Shown: positions 17,793-28,973 of the stretch, in pieces
Layout: the number at the start of each line of letters is the position of its first letter
Numbering within the stretch: position 1 is the first letter of the stretch
From: Begonia masoniana
Lineage: Eukaryota > Streptophyta > Magnoliopsida > Cucurbitales > Begoniaceae
NCBI GenBank assembly: GCA_022432975.1
Contig: CM039515.1
Span: 19,161,554 to 19,225,553, forward strand
Reading direction: 5' to 3'
Length of the DNA stretch: 64,000 nucleotides
The notes under the pieces: generated by a model
Databases searched by the model: none
What the model saw: only the letters and a program-made list of their open reading frames with translations
Told to the model about the DNA's origin: nothing
Made by a program: the position numbers and the translations under genes

Positions 17793-18624
17793 ACTGATAA
17801 AGCTTTGCGTCGGAAGAGAGGTCATTATGCCATCTTAATGCTTTGAAATGATAGTGTTTCCCTTTTTTTCCTTTATTTTATTTGTGTTTATGTTCATACA
17901 TATATTACTCACCCGCGTATGCATGTGCAAGTCAAATATAACAAGCCTAAAACTAATACCATGTGATACTCATCATGTAACTCTTATTTATCTTACCATT
18001 CACCTACATATTCATCAACCCTATTTAGCAGTACTTCTAAAAGTCATTAAAAAACAGCTTTCAGAAGTTATTCCAAGCAAGTTTAGAGAACAACTTCTAG
18101 TCCCATTTGAATGAAATAGTGTAAGTACTTTGTCAGTAAAGAACTCTTTTTTGGAAAAGCTTGTCCTGCTTGTTCCTCTAGAAAGAACCATCTTTTATTC
18201 TTATTATGATTAAAAAGAATTAAATTCTTATAATAAAAGTTTTTTTGATTATTGGTTTTCGGCACGTACGTGGCATGTTTTTGGTTTTCTAAGATGACTG
18301 ACCGTTGAAGAGTATTCAGGTGCAATGTGCTTCACAGTGGCACGAACGAAGGTCCACACGTGTGGATCAGCGTGGTCCAACCATTTACTATGGTCAATTG
18401 CAGATGTTCTATATCCATCTAGATTTGAAAAAGTAGATTCCTATTAATTGAATGACATCAGCGCACTTCCATCCCCAAGATCTGAAGAGGTAGAAACCTT
18501 TGTCCTAAACTAAGATGACTGGAAAAATCTAGTTCCTTATAATAAACAAAGTACAAAGTCTGGCTGAATGCTTCAATATATAAGTGAAACATGTATTTAA
18601 ATACTATACATTACAATTACATAC
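17793..18624. other. Intronic or intergenic DNA without recognised genes
   Basis: Between the copia element and the CLASP fragment I see no reading frame with recognisable motifs. A short + strand frame ending near 18112 (IKKQLSEVIPSKFREQLL) could be an exon remnant but matches nothing I know. The segment would lie in the long intron of the PTAR1-like pseudogene. Confidence 0.4.
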
Positions 18625-19205
18625 CTCACTCATTGCATAAGAAACACAACACTTGATCAGATCTTCATCTCTATCAGCTGATTGTTTTATATCAAATGCA
18701 TCTAACCAATGTTCTAGTATTAAAAGTGCATATTCACAACACCTGTAACAACAAGAAAAATGTCATAAAATAAAATTACAATGAGTGTTCCTAAAGAAGC
18801 ATCTAAGTTATACCGAGCAAGAAGTACAACACCGTGATCATTTTTTGCACAATCATCTATACGAGGAAGCACGCATACAATTTTACAGGTGAGAAATATT
18901 TGTAGAAAAAAGGCTTAAACGTGAACTTAGTTAGTCGCAAGTTTCAGTAAAAAGAAGATAAGGAGGAAATAAAACAAGTTATGACTATCGTTTTTATGCA
19001 ATTATCTGCGTACTCTGCAACTACTAAGACATTAATGACAACCAGCTTGAAAATAACTTGGACATAACATAAAACCAATGGCAATTCAAATAATAATGGC
19101 AACAATAGCAATAAAAAGATGACCTTACTGGTATAAACATCTCAGCATAAGTCTCAAAATCTCCCAAGAGTTCTTTTGACATAAAGCATAATAAACGATA
19201 TGTTC
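18625..19205 (-). pseudogene. CLASP fragment (TOG-domain exons of a CLIP-associated protein)
   Basis: Four consecutive exon remnants on the - strand follow the order of plant CLASP, a microtubule plus-end binding protein built of TOG/HEAT repeats. 19205-19129 holds LLGDFETYAEMFIP, followed by a GTAAGG donor. About 19060-18980 holds FKLVVINVLVVAEYADNC. About 18890-18814 holds VLPRIDDCAKNDHGVVLLAR. 18742-18625 holds RCCEYALLILEHWLDAF and ends VSYAMSE before a GTATG donor. The last two exons join in phase (CG plus G encodes Arg) and stay open for 39 codons. One acceptor has lost its usual context, and no sequence for the rest of this roughly 1400-residue protein is present. It is a gene fragment, antisense within the PTAR1-like pseudogene. 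Confidence 0.75.
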
Positions 19206-20238
19206 GAAAGATAAACATGAAAAAAAGAGAGTGCCTACACATTATTTTTATTTGAATATAGCAATATTTTTAAGTGAAAGTAGAAATAATTCATTTTTAA
19301 GATCACCAATCTTTGGCAGTATTACTTAGTTAGTATCTTAAATTTCAAATAACTAATATATGAACAACAATGTCGATATTTATTAACAAATAAAAGAGGA
19401 ACCTTATAAAAAAAAAACAGTAACCCTTTGCAATTTTTAAACAAGTACAGCTGCTTATAGTAAGTATACAAATAAAACTTAGTATGTCTCATAAGTGTTA
19501 TACTACGATTATGTTTAGACAAATATAACTATCAAATATCAAATTAGTCGTACGAAAGCAAACCTCTGGAAGCAAAAGAAGTTTCTTCTACGGTTTGGAA
19601 AGTTGGCCGGCAATCTTTCGTGAAATCTTTTTAGCTACAAGTATTGTCTGTCAAAGAAAAGAACAACTTACTTCACTTTGGACGTGCCATATTAAAATCT
19701 AAAACTGTATTGGAACAACCTCGTAGAATGATACGAAGAAATATTTCACGTGCCAAATAGAATTTTTATGATTGTAAATGGATAAAAAATTGTATAGGCA
19801 GGAAAAAAGCAATGAGAGAACCTCAGAACCATGCTCCATGTGAAAGGCCTCTTGTACTTCGCCGAGAATAATTATACAACTATAGCCAACTAACAAGAGG
19901 GAAATGAAATTTTTCTACTAGCCGATGTTGTGTTTTTATTTTTCCAAAGCTATTGCGTGTGGTTCAATTGGAATAGGTGCAACCAATTCTTCAATTGCCT
20001 TGGTAGGAGAAAGACTCAAACAAGGGTTGTAGGAACGCTTTCCGGAATTTCAGCTCTTCTAGAGCCGCCCTGACATCTCTACGATCTAGAGTTGAACACT
20101 GAGTAAATCTCAGACTTTGCACAACAGGGGAGTGAGGCGCTGCCTTCACGGAACCACGTGTCCCAACAACACTTTTCAAACGTAAATGGCCGAAAATAAT
20201 AAAATCAACAATAAGAAAGAATTTGTGCAAAGAATAAT
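19206..20238. other. Mostly non-coding, with one unidentified - strand open stretch
   Basis: 19206-19990 shows nothing recognisable. At 19991-20230 the - strand is open for 79 codons with a balanced composition (SVKAAPHSPVVQSLRF, then DRRDVRAALEELKFRKAF), unlike the AT-rich surroundings. It could be a gene remnant. I do not recognise the family and see no clear splice borders. Confidence 0.3.
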
Positions 20239-21056
20239 TTGATTTACTTTTTCCAAATCTTGCAGGCTAAACAGGCGGAAAGAAGAAGGGCTCTGATTCG
20301 GAGAGAGGAGGATATTCTTCTCAGGAGACCAGGAGCTTTGCAGATCATATACGTAATGAAACCGCAAAGATTCAGAAATTATAAAAGTCGAAGGCCAAAG
20401 AACAGAAAAGAAGAGATACAAACAACATACACAGAGGAACAACAGCACAAAGGAGAAACCCAATTGTTTTGCAGGATTTAGTTTCTCTCGCATTGTACTC
20501 ATCATCACATTCATCTAAAGCAGGCTTTATGGCTTCATCGGCGTTTCTTTTCTTCTGTGTCGGCTCAAGCAATTTGCCTCCAATCCCAATCAAGCATACG
20601 ATAACTATAGACAATAGATAATGAGATTACTTCATTCACAGACCATGAACTGGATCTCCTCAACTCGTGCTTGATTATTGCAGATTACGACTTTGATGAC
20701 TTCCAAGCACAAGTAATACATGCAGCCACTTATCTTCTGTGATTGAAAAAGGTGAAAAAAATTTAAAATTTTCAAGTTTTTGTTTTGTGTCTGCTTCTGA
20801 TCATTTGATTCAGCAATCTGCCACCGTTGAAATGGAGGAGAAACATAAAGCAAGCCGTCTGGAAAATGTGCTTTACAAACTCTGCCCTGAAAGACGTTAC
20901 CTTTGGGATAATTTATCATTTTTCCTATTTTTAATAAATTTTCACCTTTTGTATTTGGAAAATATTTTTTTTATGTATTTTCTGATCGTCCAAACACAAT
21001 GTTTTCTTATGTTCTCTAAAAGACTTCGAAAGTTGATTATTACAATTGTTCGATAA

Positions 21057-21522
21057 AATGAGATTGCATCCACTTTTTTTTATTTAGATTTCAATGAAAA
21101 TGCGATGACCCGACTCAGAATAAAGTGAATAAATTTTAATCTTTCCTAAATTACTTTTCAGGCTATTGAAAGTACGCAAGCTTTTCAAGTAATAAAAAGT
21201 AAACACCAGGAGAGAGGTGTAGGAGGGTAAGAGCTAACCAACCATGACTTTATATCAAAAATATGTAGCTAAGGATATCTATCTCACAATTCCAAATGGA
21301 GAAATTTAATTGTAACAGGCAGTTTGAATTATGATCCAAGCATAACCATTTCCATCACATTTCTTCAATCATTTATCTTTTTTCTTTTTTAAACAAAGGA
21401 TGAGGGAAAAGTTGGGATTTCATCACTTGAACATAATGTTTTGATGATCAATGTAAATGATGTAGGTACCATTAGACAGGAATGGATTCTCAATCCACCA
21501 TCATCACGCTTAGTGTTCTGGA
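21057..21522. other. Spacer between the PTAR1-like pseudogene and the RBM42-like gene
   Basis: No reading frame or repeat is recognisable. On the - strand it includes the 3' UTR of the RBM42-like gene, whose stop is at 21523-21525. No polyadenylation site is assigned with confidence. Confidence 0.4.
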
Positions 21523-24500
21523 TTACTTGTGCAAAACGCTTTTCTTGTTAAGCTTAGGCTTCTTTTGGGTGTAATTCTGCAAAAGCATGAACAGATTGCC
21601 AAGTGAGATAAGCGTAAGAAAAGAATTTACAATCATATTTGCAAGAAAAAAGATAACCTTTTGTCTATCCAGGGCCTCATAATCTGTCCTCTCTTTCCAA
21701 TTGCTCTTTCGTAGTTTTATCGGTCGATTTCCCACATATTTCCCTGAAATTATGATTTGACTGAGAACTCTTTCATGGGTCAAGTAAGAATCCACATAGG
21801 TGTAATCTTTCGTACAATTTTAAAACTGTTAAGGATTGTATTATAACTACTAAAATGATTCAAATTTCACATACCCACTCTTCTTTGTTTAATCTTTACT
21901 CCATAGTTATGTATGCATGCCCCTTTGCGTCATTGTATAGTAGTGTTTTAGTTAACATACTCTTCCTAACCTAGGCAAAATAGCAATTGGAAAGCCAATG
22001 CGACTGTACTTCCAATAAAAAAAACAGTTATGCTAAGATATAAAAGATCTTCTGAAAAACTGAAATAATACTAACAATTTCAAAAGTTTAAACCCGTTAA
22101 AATCTATATTTCTTTACATTCTCTATCAAATGTAAGCTACTTTTTTCTATTGGTTTTTATAAGTGGATTTTTTAAATGGGATTAACATTTTCACTATGCC
22201 GAGATTCGAATTTGATATCATGACAATTCAACAACAATCTCAAAAACTTAAACTCATGAGTTGAGAATAATTTAATCATTTATATATTTTTTGGCAATAA
22301 CTATCATTAGGACTCATGTGTATGAAGTTTTACAAGGACCGTAGAAATAAGATGTTTCTATGTTGCCATAAATATAGTATTGTCAATAATTTAAATGAAA
22401 CCAGCATTTTGGCTTGCATAAAATGATCTATGATACAAAATAACATATTTATAACGTGAAAGATCACTGTGTATGTGAATAGAATTATTGCATGTAAGTC
22501 ACTACTTGGGACACATGGCTCACACATCAATTACGTATAGCACCTAAAGACTACTACTAAAAAAATGAAAGAAAGAAATCAGAGTTTCATTAGAGAAAAA
22601 GATAAAATCTTTGTACCATTCATTTCTTTAAGTGCTCCAGCTAAATCAGAAGGATTGGCAAAGCTAACAAATCCAAAGCCCTTTGTTTTGCCAGTCCGCT
22701 TATCTCTCACAACCTATAATGTAAAAAACTTTCATTTACAGTGTTCTTTTGTTCAGCAAGATACCGAAAGGAGAAATAACAACAAAAAAAAAAATGAGCA
22801 AATACACAACCCATAAGTTTTCGTGCACAAGGACATAAAGTTCTGCAAAGGAACGAACTAAAAGTAGAAAAAAGATATTACTAACTACAAAGAGAACAAA
22901 TCACACGAACAGATAGACTCAATACCAAAGTATCAATTGTAAAATATATCATCTATGGAATCTTATATCTCATAAAAAATCTTCTCCCCCAGCGAGAAGC
23001 ACCCATATTAAAAAGTATAGGTCTCATAAGCCTAATTCTTGTTAAATGGAAGTGAACTATACCATTCTCAATCAACAGATGGCAAGGTGATTGAGATGGC
23101 AAAGCACAACTTAATTAACAGACACAAGTGTAAAGTCATGTTGAAAGAAGTTAAGGGATTTATTTATGTTCTGCAGTCCATTGATTCAAATATTTTTTGA
23201 GATGCAATCTAAATGGATAAGCCCAAGTGCTTCGGAATTCTTCCTTCCTGGTATTTTCTGTTTCAGTTCAAATAAAACCAACCAGGAAGAGTTAATGTTC
23301 CAAACAGTGTAAAACTATGTTAACGAATTGAATCTGTAAACCACAAAAAATTTATGAGTACTGAAAGCGAAAATACTAGAGAACTCTTCCCTCTAGGAGT
23401 CCGCCCAAGACTTTAAGCACCAATTTTTCAAATGGAAAGAAGGCAGGGAGAAAGGAGTAGCTGAAATACATATATCTAAATGGACCTTACAATTCATGTT
23501 TACACAGCATTAAAGAGTGGATAATAGCTACTGACATAGAGCCAGCCAAGTGCACACTGTTATATCCTTCTCCAATCCACAGAGATTTGTTAGTTCACGG
23601 TATATCCATGAACCTCCACCAAAATATGTTACAGCCCAAACTTAAGAAGCAGGGGGACCAACCCAATGACCGCAATACTGAGGAAACACAGACTCGTCCG
23701 CTAAATAGAGTTACCTGTATTCAACTCGCTAAAATTGGCTCAACCATGCTAGTCAAGAAGTTCTATTCATGTATATTAAATCAAACGATGAGCATTAGAG
23801 CTATTCGAAGCTATTCATATGGTCAATTGTCTCATACTAAAAAAGATGCCATCAATGTTCACAAAGCATGGAAATAAAGACCTTTCAATGCATAGGTTGT
23901 CAAGCATGTGAATTATTATGTGATAAAAATTTAGAGACCATTGTGACTTATTTACGAGTAAAAGGTTAGAAAACTGTAAATGGTTCGCAAGACCCACCTC
24001 TTTAACCAAACATTTTTTTCTCTCTGGGTGCTTCAAATAAATATCTGAAGAGGAAATGCCAAGTGTTCACTTCAAGCACACAGTTTCTAAGAATAAGAAT
24101 AAGTGCCAAACATAACACAAATAAAACTTACTCTAGCCATATTAAAAGAAGGAAACCGTGAAAATGCTTTGGAAAGAACATCATCATTCACTTCATTACC
24201 AAGGTCGCCACAAAATAAGCGGTAGTCATCTGCACATCACAAGGGAAAAAAATGAATCAACAAAAAAAAGGGTCCTGATAGAAGGCAAAGAAGCAAAACC
24301 TGGTTCAATTTATGAACAAAAAACCAAAACAAAAAAAAGTGGTTCAAACTTATCAAAATAGAGATAATTAAAAATGAAACTGCTATACTTAACAATAAAT
24401 AATAAGAAACATCACGAACAAACCCAAGTGACTCCGTGAAATAATGATTCGATGAGTTGACTCCCAGTCAGAGAATGATAACAACAGTAATAACTGTAAC

Positions 24501-25274
24501 TAAAAGGTTTGAGGATATTAAAGATTACTTTCTGGCCATTCTGAAAGAGTTGGGTCCTCCCACGACTGCCCTGCAGCTTTACGAGGAATAGCTTTCTTCT
24601 TATGTTCTGCTTTGTGCTCAATCTCACTGCTAGCTAAGGCAGCTTTCACACTTTCAAGAGCTTCTGGTGTAATTGTCTGCGCATCCCTTTGAAATAGCTG
24701 TTGAGCCTGTTGAAACGTACAAACATATTTGCATGACAAATCTTCCATATGAATGGATCTAAGTTAAGAGGAAGCTCCATCACCACGCATGCATAAAAAA
24801 TTTAGTTCATCAATGATACTAGCAACTTAGACATCTCCATAATTGCTAATGCTTTTACAAAGAACATTTCTAATTTCTAATTTCTAATTTCACTTGATAA
24901 AGCTCCTAATGAGAGCATTATATTGACCAATCCGAGCAGCAAAAGAGTATCGAATAATTACGATGATTTGAATATAAGTACACAAACACGCCACTCACGT
25001 GAGTTATCTGAACCTGCTGGTATTGTGGAAGCGAATAAACACCGGCAACAGGAGCAGGGTACACCGGCGCGGAAACAGGCGCAACACCTTGCGCTACGGG
25101 AGCAGACGCGTAGGGGGCCGCCGGATACTGCGTCGCTCTAGGTGCAACCGCGACGGGAGCTGATTGCTGGAGGTGAAAAGGTAAGGGAAAGTATGAGCCA
25201 TTCGAGTAGGTGAATTGTGAAGAAGACGAAGAAGCAGAAGCACCGGAGGGAGCGGAGGAAGACTGCGCTGCCAT
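21523..25274 (-). CDS. RBM42-like RNA-binding protein (one RRM), six exons, apparently intact
   Basis: Exons on the - strand: 25274-24999, 24706-24529, 24229-24132, 22713-22617, 21743-21658 and 21576-21523. All have GT donors and AG acceptors, and the phases fit (276+178+98+97+86+54 = 789 nt, 262 aa). Residues 1-92 are low-complexity Ala/Pro/Ser/Gln. About 93-151 carry DAQTITPEAL and GQSWEDPTLSEWPE. A single RRM follows: DYRLFCGDLGNEVNDD, with RNP2 at L156-L161, and RDKRTGKTKGFGFVSF, with RNP1 at K195-F202. The tail KYVGNRPIKLRKSNWKER and a Lys-rich C-terminus match RBM42, a spliceosome-associated nuclear protein in animals. Plant homologues are of similar length. The exon 1 donor was set at CAC|GTGAGT; an alternative CAG|GTTCAG gives a protein four residues shorter. 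No stops or frameshifts are seen. Intron 3 (22714-24131) is 1.4 kb and holds nothing recognisable. Confidence 0.88.
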
Positions 25275-26069
25275 GCGTAGCGGAATCGGAAGCGGGAAAT
25301 CACCAAGGCCGATCGGGAGAGCAAGAAGGATTCTATTTTGTATTTGGGAAAGTTTATGATTAGGGCTTGAAGTTGCTGAGTTCTCAATTTTATATTGAAA
25401 TTTTTGAGTAAATTACAATTTTATCCTCCCATTTAAGCGAAAAAAATAATAAAATAATATCTAAACTTAATATTATAACATAATTATTATATTTGATTAC
25501 CATAAGTATACAACCTTATTCCATTAAAAAAACAAAACAAAATAAAAAAGCAAAGATATTTCCCCTTGCCATCTTTTCAAATCATAAGGGAAGATTAAGA
25601 TCTTATTGATGTTTTTGGTCGACTATTCAAATGGTGAAGTTAATAACTAATTTTAATTATTTACTATTTGTCATATTAATTATACTAATTAATGATTGAT
25701 AGTAAAAATTAAATTACAATATAACGTAACATTATTGTGACAACCCACCATGTGAAAGCAAGGAAACTCTAGTGTGAGAGTTCAGTCCATACCAGTGAGG
25801 ATGCACAATCTCAAATCGCTTAAGAGAGTGAAAAATTTATGACTTATAAATAGAATTTTCCTTCATACCTAGTGCAACATGTTTTAAATTAACCCCAATA
25901 ACAATATTGTGTGAACTCTAATCCAAATCGAACAGTATTGTACTAAGAGCACGAGGAACAATACAATTACTCTTCGATTACATATGATTTGTTATTGTTT
26001 CGCACATGATCAATTGGATTGAACTTTAAACTAAATATTTCATATCCACTAAATTTTATCTTATTCCAA
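25275..26069. other. 5' flank of the RBM42-like gene, no other gene
   Basis: 25275-25400 is likely 5' UTR and core promoter of the RBM42-like gene. 25400-26069 is AT-rich. No reading frame longer than background, repeat pair or TE terminus was recognised up to the MULE TIR. Confidence 0.5.
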
Positions 26070-26562
26070 AGGGTAAAAATTATTTTGAACCTCAAAGTAT
26101 CAATTTTTTTTAAAAAAATCCTTATAGTATTAACCCTAACAAAATAAACCTCAAACTATAAAAAAAACCTAACAATTTAAACCTCGACGGACGCCCAATA
26201 GCCCCCTGTTTTGAATTTTACAAAGAGAACGGAGGACCGTTCTCCAAGCGCGGCCCACCATTCTATTTAGCTTGGCCCCCCGTGCAACACACGTGTTATA
26301 GAGAAATTTTAAAACGGGGGGCCTTGTCCTGAGCATGGCCCCTCGTTCTCCGGCCCGTGATCAATTATTGATCACAAACCGGAGAACGATAGGGGCTGAG
26401 TTTGGTACACGGCCCCCATGCTCCAGCTAGTGATCAATAATTAATCACAGGCCGGAGCACGAAGAAGGCTGGGTCGGGAGAACGGCCCTTCGTTCTCCGG
26501 CCCATGATCAATTATTAATCATGGGCGAGAGAACGGGGGGCCGATCTCCATGGTTATTTAAA
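26070..26562 (+). repeat. MULE 2 left terminal inverted repeat
   Basis: Begins GGGTAAAAAT at 26071 and matches, inverted, the right end of MULE 1 (10995-11462). The inner half carries three consecutive hairpins: 26344-26388, 26418-26460 and 26491-26535. Each is about 45 bp with arms of the type CGTTCTCCGGCC/GGAGAACG around TGATCAATTATTGATCA-like centres. They are about 73 bp apart and imperfectly copied. Confidence 0.75.
26555..26562 (+). promoter_or_regulatory. TATA-like box in the MULE 2 TIR
   Basis: TATTTAAA lies about 94 bp upstream of the ATG of the MULE 2 first ORF (26656). The matching place in the MULE 1 right TIR has TATATA near 11009-11014. MULE TIRs commonly hold the promoters of element genes, so this is a plausible core promoter, not a demonstrated one. 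Confidence 0.4.
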
Positions 26563-26655
26563 GAGATCAGTCCTCCACTCTTACTCCACACATTCCTAAA
26601 ACTCTAAAATCTCGCAAATATTTTCTTGCTCGGGAGAATTTTCTCTGTATTAGCG

Positions 26656-27009
26656 ATGACGATGGATTCTGATTCAAGTCGATCGGTTGATTTAGACGAG
26701 ACAACAACTTGTGATGCCGATATGAATTGGTATTCGTACAACACGTCTGCATATGGTGATCTTCGAGTATTCGATCACTTAGATGGAAATGAAGAAATAA
26801 ATGTGCATTCGACCTCCAGAACTCTAGACGATGAGCTTCAAGCACCGGTCGGTTCGGGGGATGATGAGGTAGAAAACATACTGGTAAGTGAAGAAATCTA
26901 AATGAGTGTATTTTTTTGAAAAAAAATATAGTTATTTAAAAGAAATTAGAGCGGAAATAGTCGAATACTCTTTGAAAACTAGTTGTGGGATCAAATTCAC
27001 CTAATTAAG
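26656..27009 (+). pseudogene. MULE 2 transposase N-terminal fragment
   Basis: An open frame from ATG 26656 to TAA 26899-26901 gives an 81-residue acidic protein (MDSDSSRSVDLDETTTCDAD ... DDEVENILVSEEI), like the acidic N-terminus of plant MULE transposases. After a GTAAGT-like donor and an A/T-rich gap, 26948-27009 (GAAATAGTCGAAT ... GGATCAAATTCACC) is homologous to 1743-1790 of MULE 1. Homology stops at 27009. The rest of the transposase is not downstream on this strand; a C-terminal part appears inverted at 27480-28264. The element is therefore rearranged. Confidence 0.65.
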
Positions 27010-27166
27010 GATGTCACTTAGGTTTATATTTTGACTGTTGGATGTGTATGGTTAAAGTTCCCTCTTAGGGAAAATATGTTTGACATGGGGGTCGTGGTCT
27101 TCGTTTGTTCCCACCTCAGGAATCCTAATCCTTCGGGGTCGGGTCGGGTCCTGACAACTTGAGTAG
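27010..27166 (+). mobile_element. Possible 3' remnant of a gypsy LTR
   Basis: MULE homology stops at 27009. The following roughly 157 bp ends GGGTCGGGTCGGGTCCTGACA, of the type seen at the 3' ends of many plant gypsy LTRs and similar to the GATCGGG...TGTCACA end at 1742. No matching second end or target duplication was found, so this is tentative. Confidence 0.3.
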
Positions 27167-27479
27167 TACTTAATTATCTGAAACTGACTGTTTGTTATAA
27201 AATTGTGATTTGAATATGCAGGAATTGTTTGAAGTTAGCTATTAGGGAGTCATAAAACAAATGAAACTCTACCCATTTTTACAACTTTATCTCACTAAAT
27301 TACACATTATAGTAAATACACACATTACACAGTATAATAAATATATAAATTATAGCCCGAATAGTCATACATTTCTGCCTCTGTCATGTGTATAAGATTT
27401 CTGCATATAATGAAAATTATATTAGGCAATAATGAAAGTGTGTTTATGAGCGAAATGTATTGAAATGTACTTGTGTTCC

Positions 27480-28264
27480 GTCAAATGTGTGGAAACCCAT
27501 AAATGTGTCTTGCGAAGCAAAAGCGGAAGTAGCGCCTAAAGTGGATCCTTTGTCACGACAAGTGCGACTATTATGCCACTGACGCCGACATATACCACAT
27601 AACATCGTTGAGTTCTTCCTAGTAATTTTCGAACTAGGCGGTTCATTGACATCTCAAACTCTTTTCTTCTTCGGCCTACCAGGTTTGCGTTCTCTTGTGG
27701 GCAAAATGATTTGCTTCATATTTTGTACGGGCAGCCACATGCGTTGGCTGCTAAGGGGATGAATGAAGTTTGTATATATTTGTAGATAAGTTTCTCGATG
27801 ATAATATTGATTAACGTAATTTTTCGGTGCTAGTTTCATGAATGAATGCAATGAATGGAATGGACACACGAGATGAGATTCTAATAAGCTCCCACCTGTA
27901 ACAGTTGTACGCACATGTATTCATGTAGACAACATATTATTTGTTGTCGTTGCTGACCTCAAATCGTGCAGCTCCCGCAAACATAACACTCTAATTTTGA
28001 GTTGCACATTCTAGCTTTACAAGTTTTTTTCTTATCTAAGGACATAAGACGTCTGTTGACGAGACCAACTTCTCATATTTTTTTACAATCCTAGTCATTA
28101 AGCACTTTCGGATCATCTCGAACATGATCAGAATCAGTTTGTCTCTGGCAGGTAATAGAACTGCATTAAATGACTCATAAATTGTTTAATCTCAGTTCAC
28201 ACTTGGAAATAAAAAAAATGCATGACTAGCCCAATATCTAGGGTTTGTGCCTCAAAGATATACA
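27480..28264 (-). pseudogene. MULE 2 transposase C-terminal part (- strand), outer piece
   Basis: The - strand reads, from 28264 leftwards: WASHAFF, an FNAVLLPARDKLILIMFEMI segment, IVKKYEKLVSS, then APKNYVNQYYHRETYL, KPGRPKKKR and a knuckle CGICRRQWHNSRTC, ending FDGT near 27485. This is the MULE domain order after the catalytic glutamate region, and it parallels 8026-8419 of MULE 1. Several stops and frameshifts are present. The coding region is cut at 28265-28269 by the family A LTR and resumes at 52266. The strand is opposite to the N-terminal fragment at 26656, so an inversion or two fused elements must be assumed. Confidence 0.75.
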
Positions 28265-28973
28265 TAGGCTGTAGGATCGAGATTGTCTAAGAAAGGGGAG
28301 AATTAGACTTTTAAACTTAATTTATTAATCTAACAGATTTCTCTTTTTTCTTAAGCTTCTAAGTTATCAGCAAACAATTAAACACTAAATGTAAAAGAGA
28401 GAGTAAGAGAAATTTGACACCAGAGTTTTTACGTGGTTCGGCCAAACACTACCTACGTCCACGCTTCAAGGTTTCCCCCTTGAAAATCCTTTCCTTCTCC
28501 TCAGAGAAAAACTAGATCGCACTTCCCGGGCGTCGATCTACAGCCTTTACAAACCGGATTGTTCTTCACGGGCGACAATCCACTGCCTTTTACAGAATAA
28601 TGAATTTGTAGATTTTCAGTACAGACTACTCTCCCTCAAGGATTAAATCTCAAGTTAAGGATTCGAGAGGAGTAGATGAAAATACAGAGTATGAGAAATT
28701 CGGCTCGTTAGGGCTCAGAATTAATTTTCGCAAAAAGTTATTTCTTCGAGCTTTCTTCTTGTCTTTTATACTCTGTCTGCAAACGACTAATGAACTTCAA
28801 TGCTCCTTATCCAAATATGGAAATTTTATTACCGTTGGAGCACAATCCGTACAAAGTAGCTAGCCGTTGCTTTCTGGAGTTGCTATTCGCTCGTCGCCAT
28901 TAATGTTCTGGAGTTTGAGTTCTGGACGAGGTCTCTGTTGCTTCGCGGTATATTTAAATTTGGCGGAAGATAC

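Larger units (their letters stand above)
11690..21056 (+). pseudogene. PTAR1-like gene (protein prenyltransferase alpha-subunit repeat protein), decayed and split
   Basis: Ordered exon remnants match the plant PTAR1 family, whose members carry PFTA repeats like those of prenyltransferase alpha subunits. (1) 11690-11747 reads MNYRA-NHRC...SYMT with TGG codons damaged. (2) 11994-12071, 26 codons with AG and GTGAG borders, holds RKWAELHVSDNRCFHYRK. (3) 12254-12331, 26 codons, starts QLLLKALDDS. (4) 20524-20751 starts ALWLHRRF and holds DHELDLLNSCLIIADYDFDD, with in-frame TAA at 20602, TAG at 20608 and TGA at 20740. (5) 20814-21056 holds LCPERRYLWDNL, then runs on past the usual C-terminus. The exon between 3 and 4 is not visible. 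The N-terminal exons would lie beyond MULE 1, which probably cut the gene. A copia element sits in the long intron. The stops make it a pseudogene. Confidence 0.7.

Noticed and set aside
20632..20919. 95-codon - strand frame and the 20176-20614 - strand frames with hydrophobic stretches
   Set aside because: They lie antisense to recognisable PTAR1-like exons; the hydrophobicity is the mirror of the + strand codons and A/T-rich intron.
24158..24361. 67-codon + strand frame in the RBM42-like gene
   Set aside because: It overlaps exon 3 on the opposite strand and intron sequence; it has no features of its own.
11462..26070. A Pack-MULE capturing the gene island, since MULE TIRs flank it in inverted orientation
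   Set aside because: The outer ends (GGGTAAAAA) of both TIRs point towards the island, so the island lies outside both elements.
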